NCBI RefSeq assembly: GCF_018139645.1
Contig: NZ_JAGSPM010000004.1
Location: forward strand, 310,001-374,000
From: Affinundibacterium baiyunense
GTDB lineage: Bacteria; Pseudomonadota; Gammaproteobacteria; Burkholderiales; Burkholderiaceae_D
Direction: 5' to 3'
DNA: 64,000 nt
Every line of letters starts with the position of its first letter. Within the stretch, counting starts at the first letter, position 1. Under the pieces are notes generated by a model. The model was not told where the DNA came from. It saw only the letters and a program-made list of their open reading frames with translations, and did not search any database. Shown piece after piece: positions 63,429-64,000 of this stretch. The translations under genes and the position numbers were made by a program.

Positions 63429-64000
63429 CTAACTGATGCTCTCAGGCGTCGGCAAGAAGAAACGCGGACGTAAATTATCGAGTCCAGTTGAATTGAGTAT
63501 CTCGCTCAAACGCTGAGCTGATTTATTATTGCGGTTACCTTTATACTCGGCGATGATCAATTCGTTTTTCATTGAATGCTCCCAACCGACCAATTCGGTC
63601 ACGCGCACGTGATAACCGTGAGACTCCAATTGCAGGCAACGCAGCACATTGGTAATTTGGCTACCAAACTCGCGCGTATGCAATGGATGACGCCACATTT
63701 CTGATAAAGGGTTATTTTTTACCGCATCCCCTTTGGTCTTGCGCAATTCGGCGGCAACCTCAGCCTGACAGCATGGCACCAATACCATAAATTTTGCTTT
63801 CTTTTTTAACGCAAAATCAATCGCATCGTCGGTTGCGGTATTGCACGCATGCAGCGCAGTAACGATATCAATTTGCGCAGGCAAAGCTGTCGATTTAGTC
63901 GACTCTGCCACTGACAAATTCAGAAACTGCATTCCCTGAAAACCAAGTCGTTGCGCCAATTCAGTTGATTTGGCGACCAATTCATCGCGTGTCTCGATAC
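63429..64000 (-). CDS. SAM-dependent methyltransferase (5' end beyond window)
   Basis: The frame is open to the right edge of the window, so the N-terminal part is missing and 190 C-terminal codons are visible. Visible motifs are VTALHACNTATDDAIDFALKKKAKFMVLVPCCQAEV near the middle, with the Asn-Thr and PCCQ segments of a class I methyltransferase that acts on nucleobases or similar, and the later WRHPLHTREFGSQITNVLRCL. A SAM-binding GxGxG motif would lie outside the window. The sequence resembles the family with a GSTCD-like methyltransferase fold. The target is unknown. Confidence 0.7.
   Translation of the reverse strand, partial: IETRDELVAKSTELAQRLGFQGMQFLNLSVAESTKSTALPAQIDIVTALHACNTATDDAIDFALKKKAKFMVLVPCCQAEVAAELRKTKGDAVKNNPLSEMWRHPLHTREFGSQITNVLRCLQLESHGYHVRVTELVGWEHSMKNELIIAEYKGNRNNKSAQRLSEILNSTGLDNLRPRFFLPTPESIS

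Overview
The window looks like a chromosomal stretch of a Gram-negative betaproteobacterium, probably Burkholderiales and perhaps an Oxalobacteraceae genus such as Undibacterium. I infer this from the moderately AT-rich coding style, the Ala/Lys/Pro-rich histone H1-like protein, the TonB receptor and c-di-GMP signalling families, and the periplasmic Dsb and DUF2059 proteins. I could run no database search, so the genus is only a suggestion. I saw no rRNA, tRNA, CRISPR array, insertion sequence or prophage.

Layout. 1-860 holds the start of a SIR2-like gene that runs off the left edge. 902-3119 is a sulfur module (TauE/SafE exporter, persulfide-dioxygenase-like metallohydrolase, DUF2892 protein), followed by a phosphofructokinase. 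4369-13959 carries housekeeping and signalling genes: a GAF-PAS-GGDEF-EAL protein, a CorC/HlyC-type membrane protein, a TPR protein, a YitT-like protein, a FabH-like synthase and a DsbA. 14089-19032 (minus strand) encodes intracellular maltose use: beta-phosphoglucomutase, maltose phosphorylase and a GH13 alpha-glucosidase. 19330-22249 holds small proteins, including an Imm10-type immunity protein, a DUF2695 protein, a VOC protein and an OB-fold protein. 22325-25379 holds a glycine-zipper protein and a secreted oligopeptidase B.

25711-34704 is the most unusual region. Six plus-strand genes follow one another: an atypical cytochrome P450, a membrane patatin-like phospholipase, a LecA-like lectin fused to a possible beta-barrel, a VioB-like ferritin-fold protein with a cysteine-rich C-terminal segment, a DUF692 multinuclear iron oxidase (MNIO) and its DUF2063 partner. 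The last two usually modify cysteines in ribosomally made peptides. Here the obvious candidate substrate is the cysteine-rich tail of the adjacent ferritin-like protein, so this may be a peptide-modifying system built on a large enzyme-like precursor.

34847-37466 is a TelA/YiaA-type stress island. 37796-43535 holds a phospholipase D, a triple-PAS histidine kinase and a REC-PAS-GGDEF-EAL response regulator. 43553-47613 is a run of minus-strand small and ATP-binding proteins. 47741-60386 (minus strand) is the outer half of maltodextrin use: TonB receptor, flavin halogenase-like protein, CPA2 antiporter, sugar MFS, periplasmic alpha-amylase, GH31 alpha-glucosidase and a LacI-family regulator. 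Paired palindromes (TTCAAAGCGCTTTGAA type) lie upstream of both the TonB receptor and the beta-phosphoglucomutase gene, with almost the same spacing. They tie the two carbohydrate loci, 41 kb apart, into one probable LacI regulon. The right end holds a histone H1-like protein, an exopolyphosphatase and a methyltransferase cut by the edge.

Proposed carbohydrate flow: TonB-dependent entry of maltodextrin, periplasmic cleavage by amylase and GH31 enzyme, uptake through the MFS carrier, then cytoplasmic phosphorolysis (maltose phosphorylase plus beta-phosphoglucomutase) and hydrolysis (GH13), feeding glycolysis.
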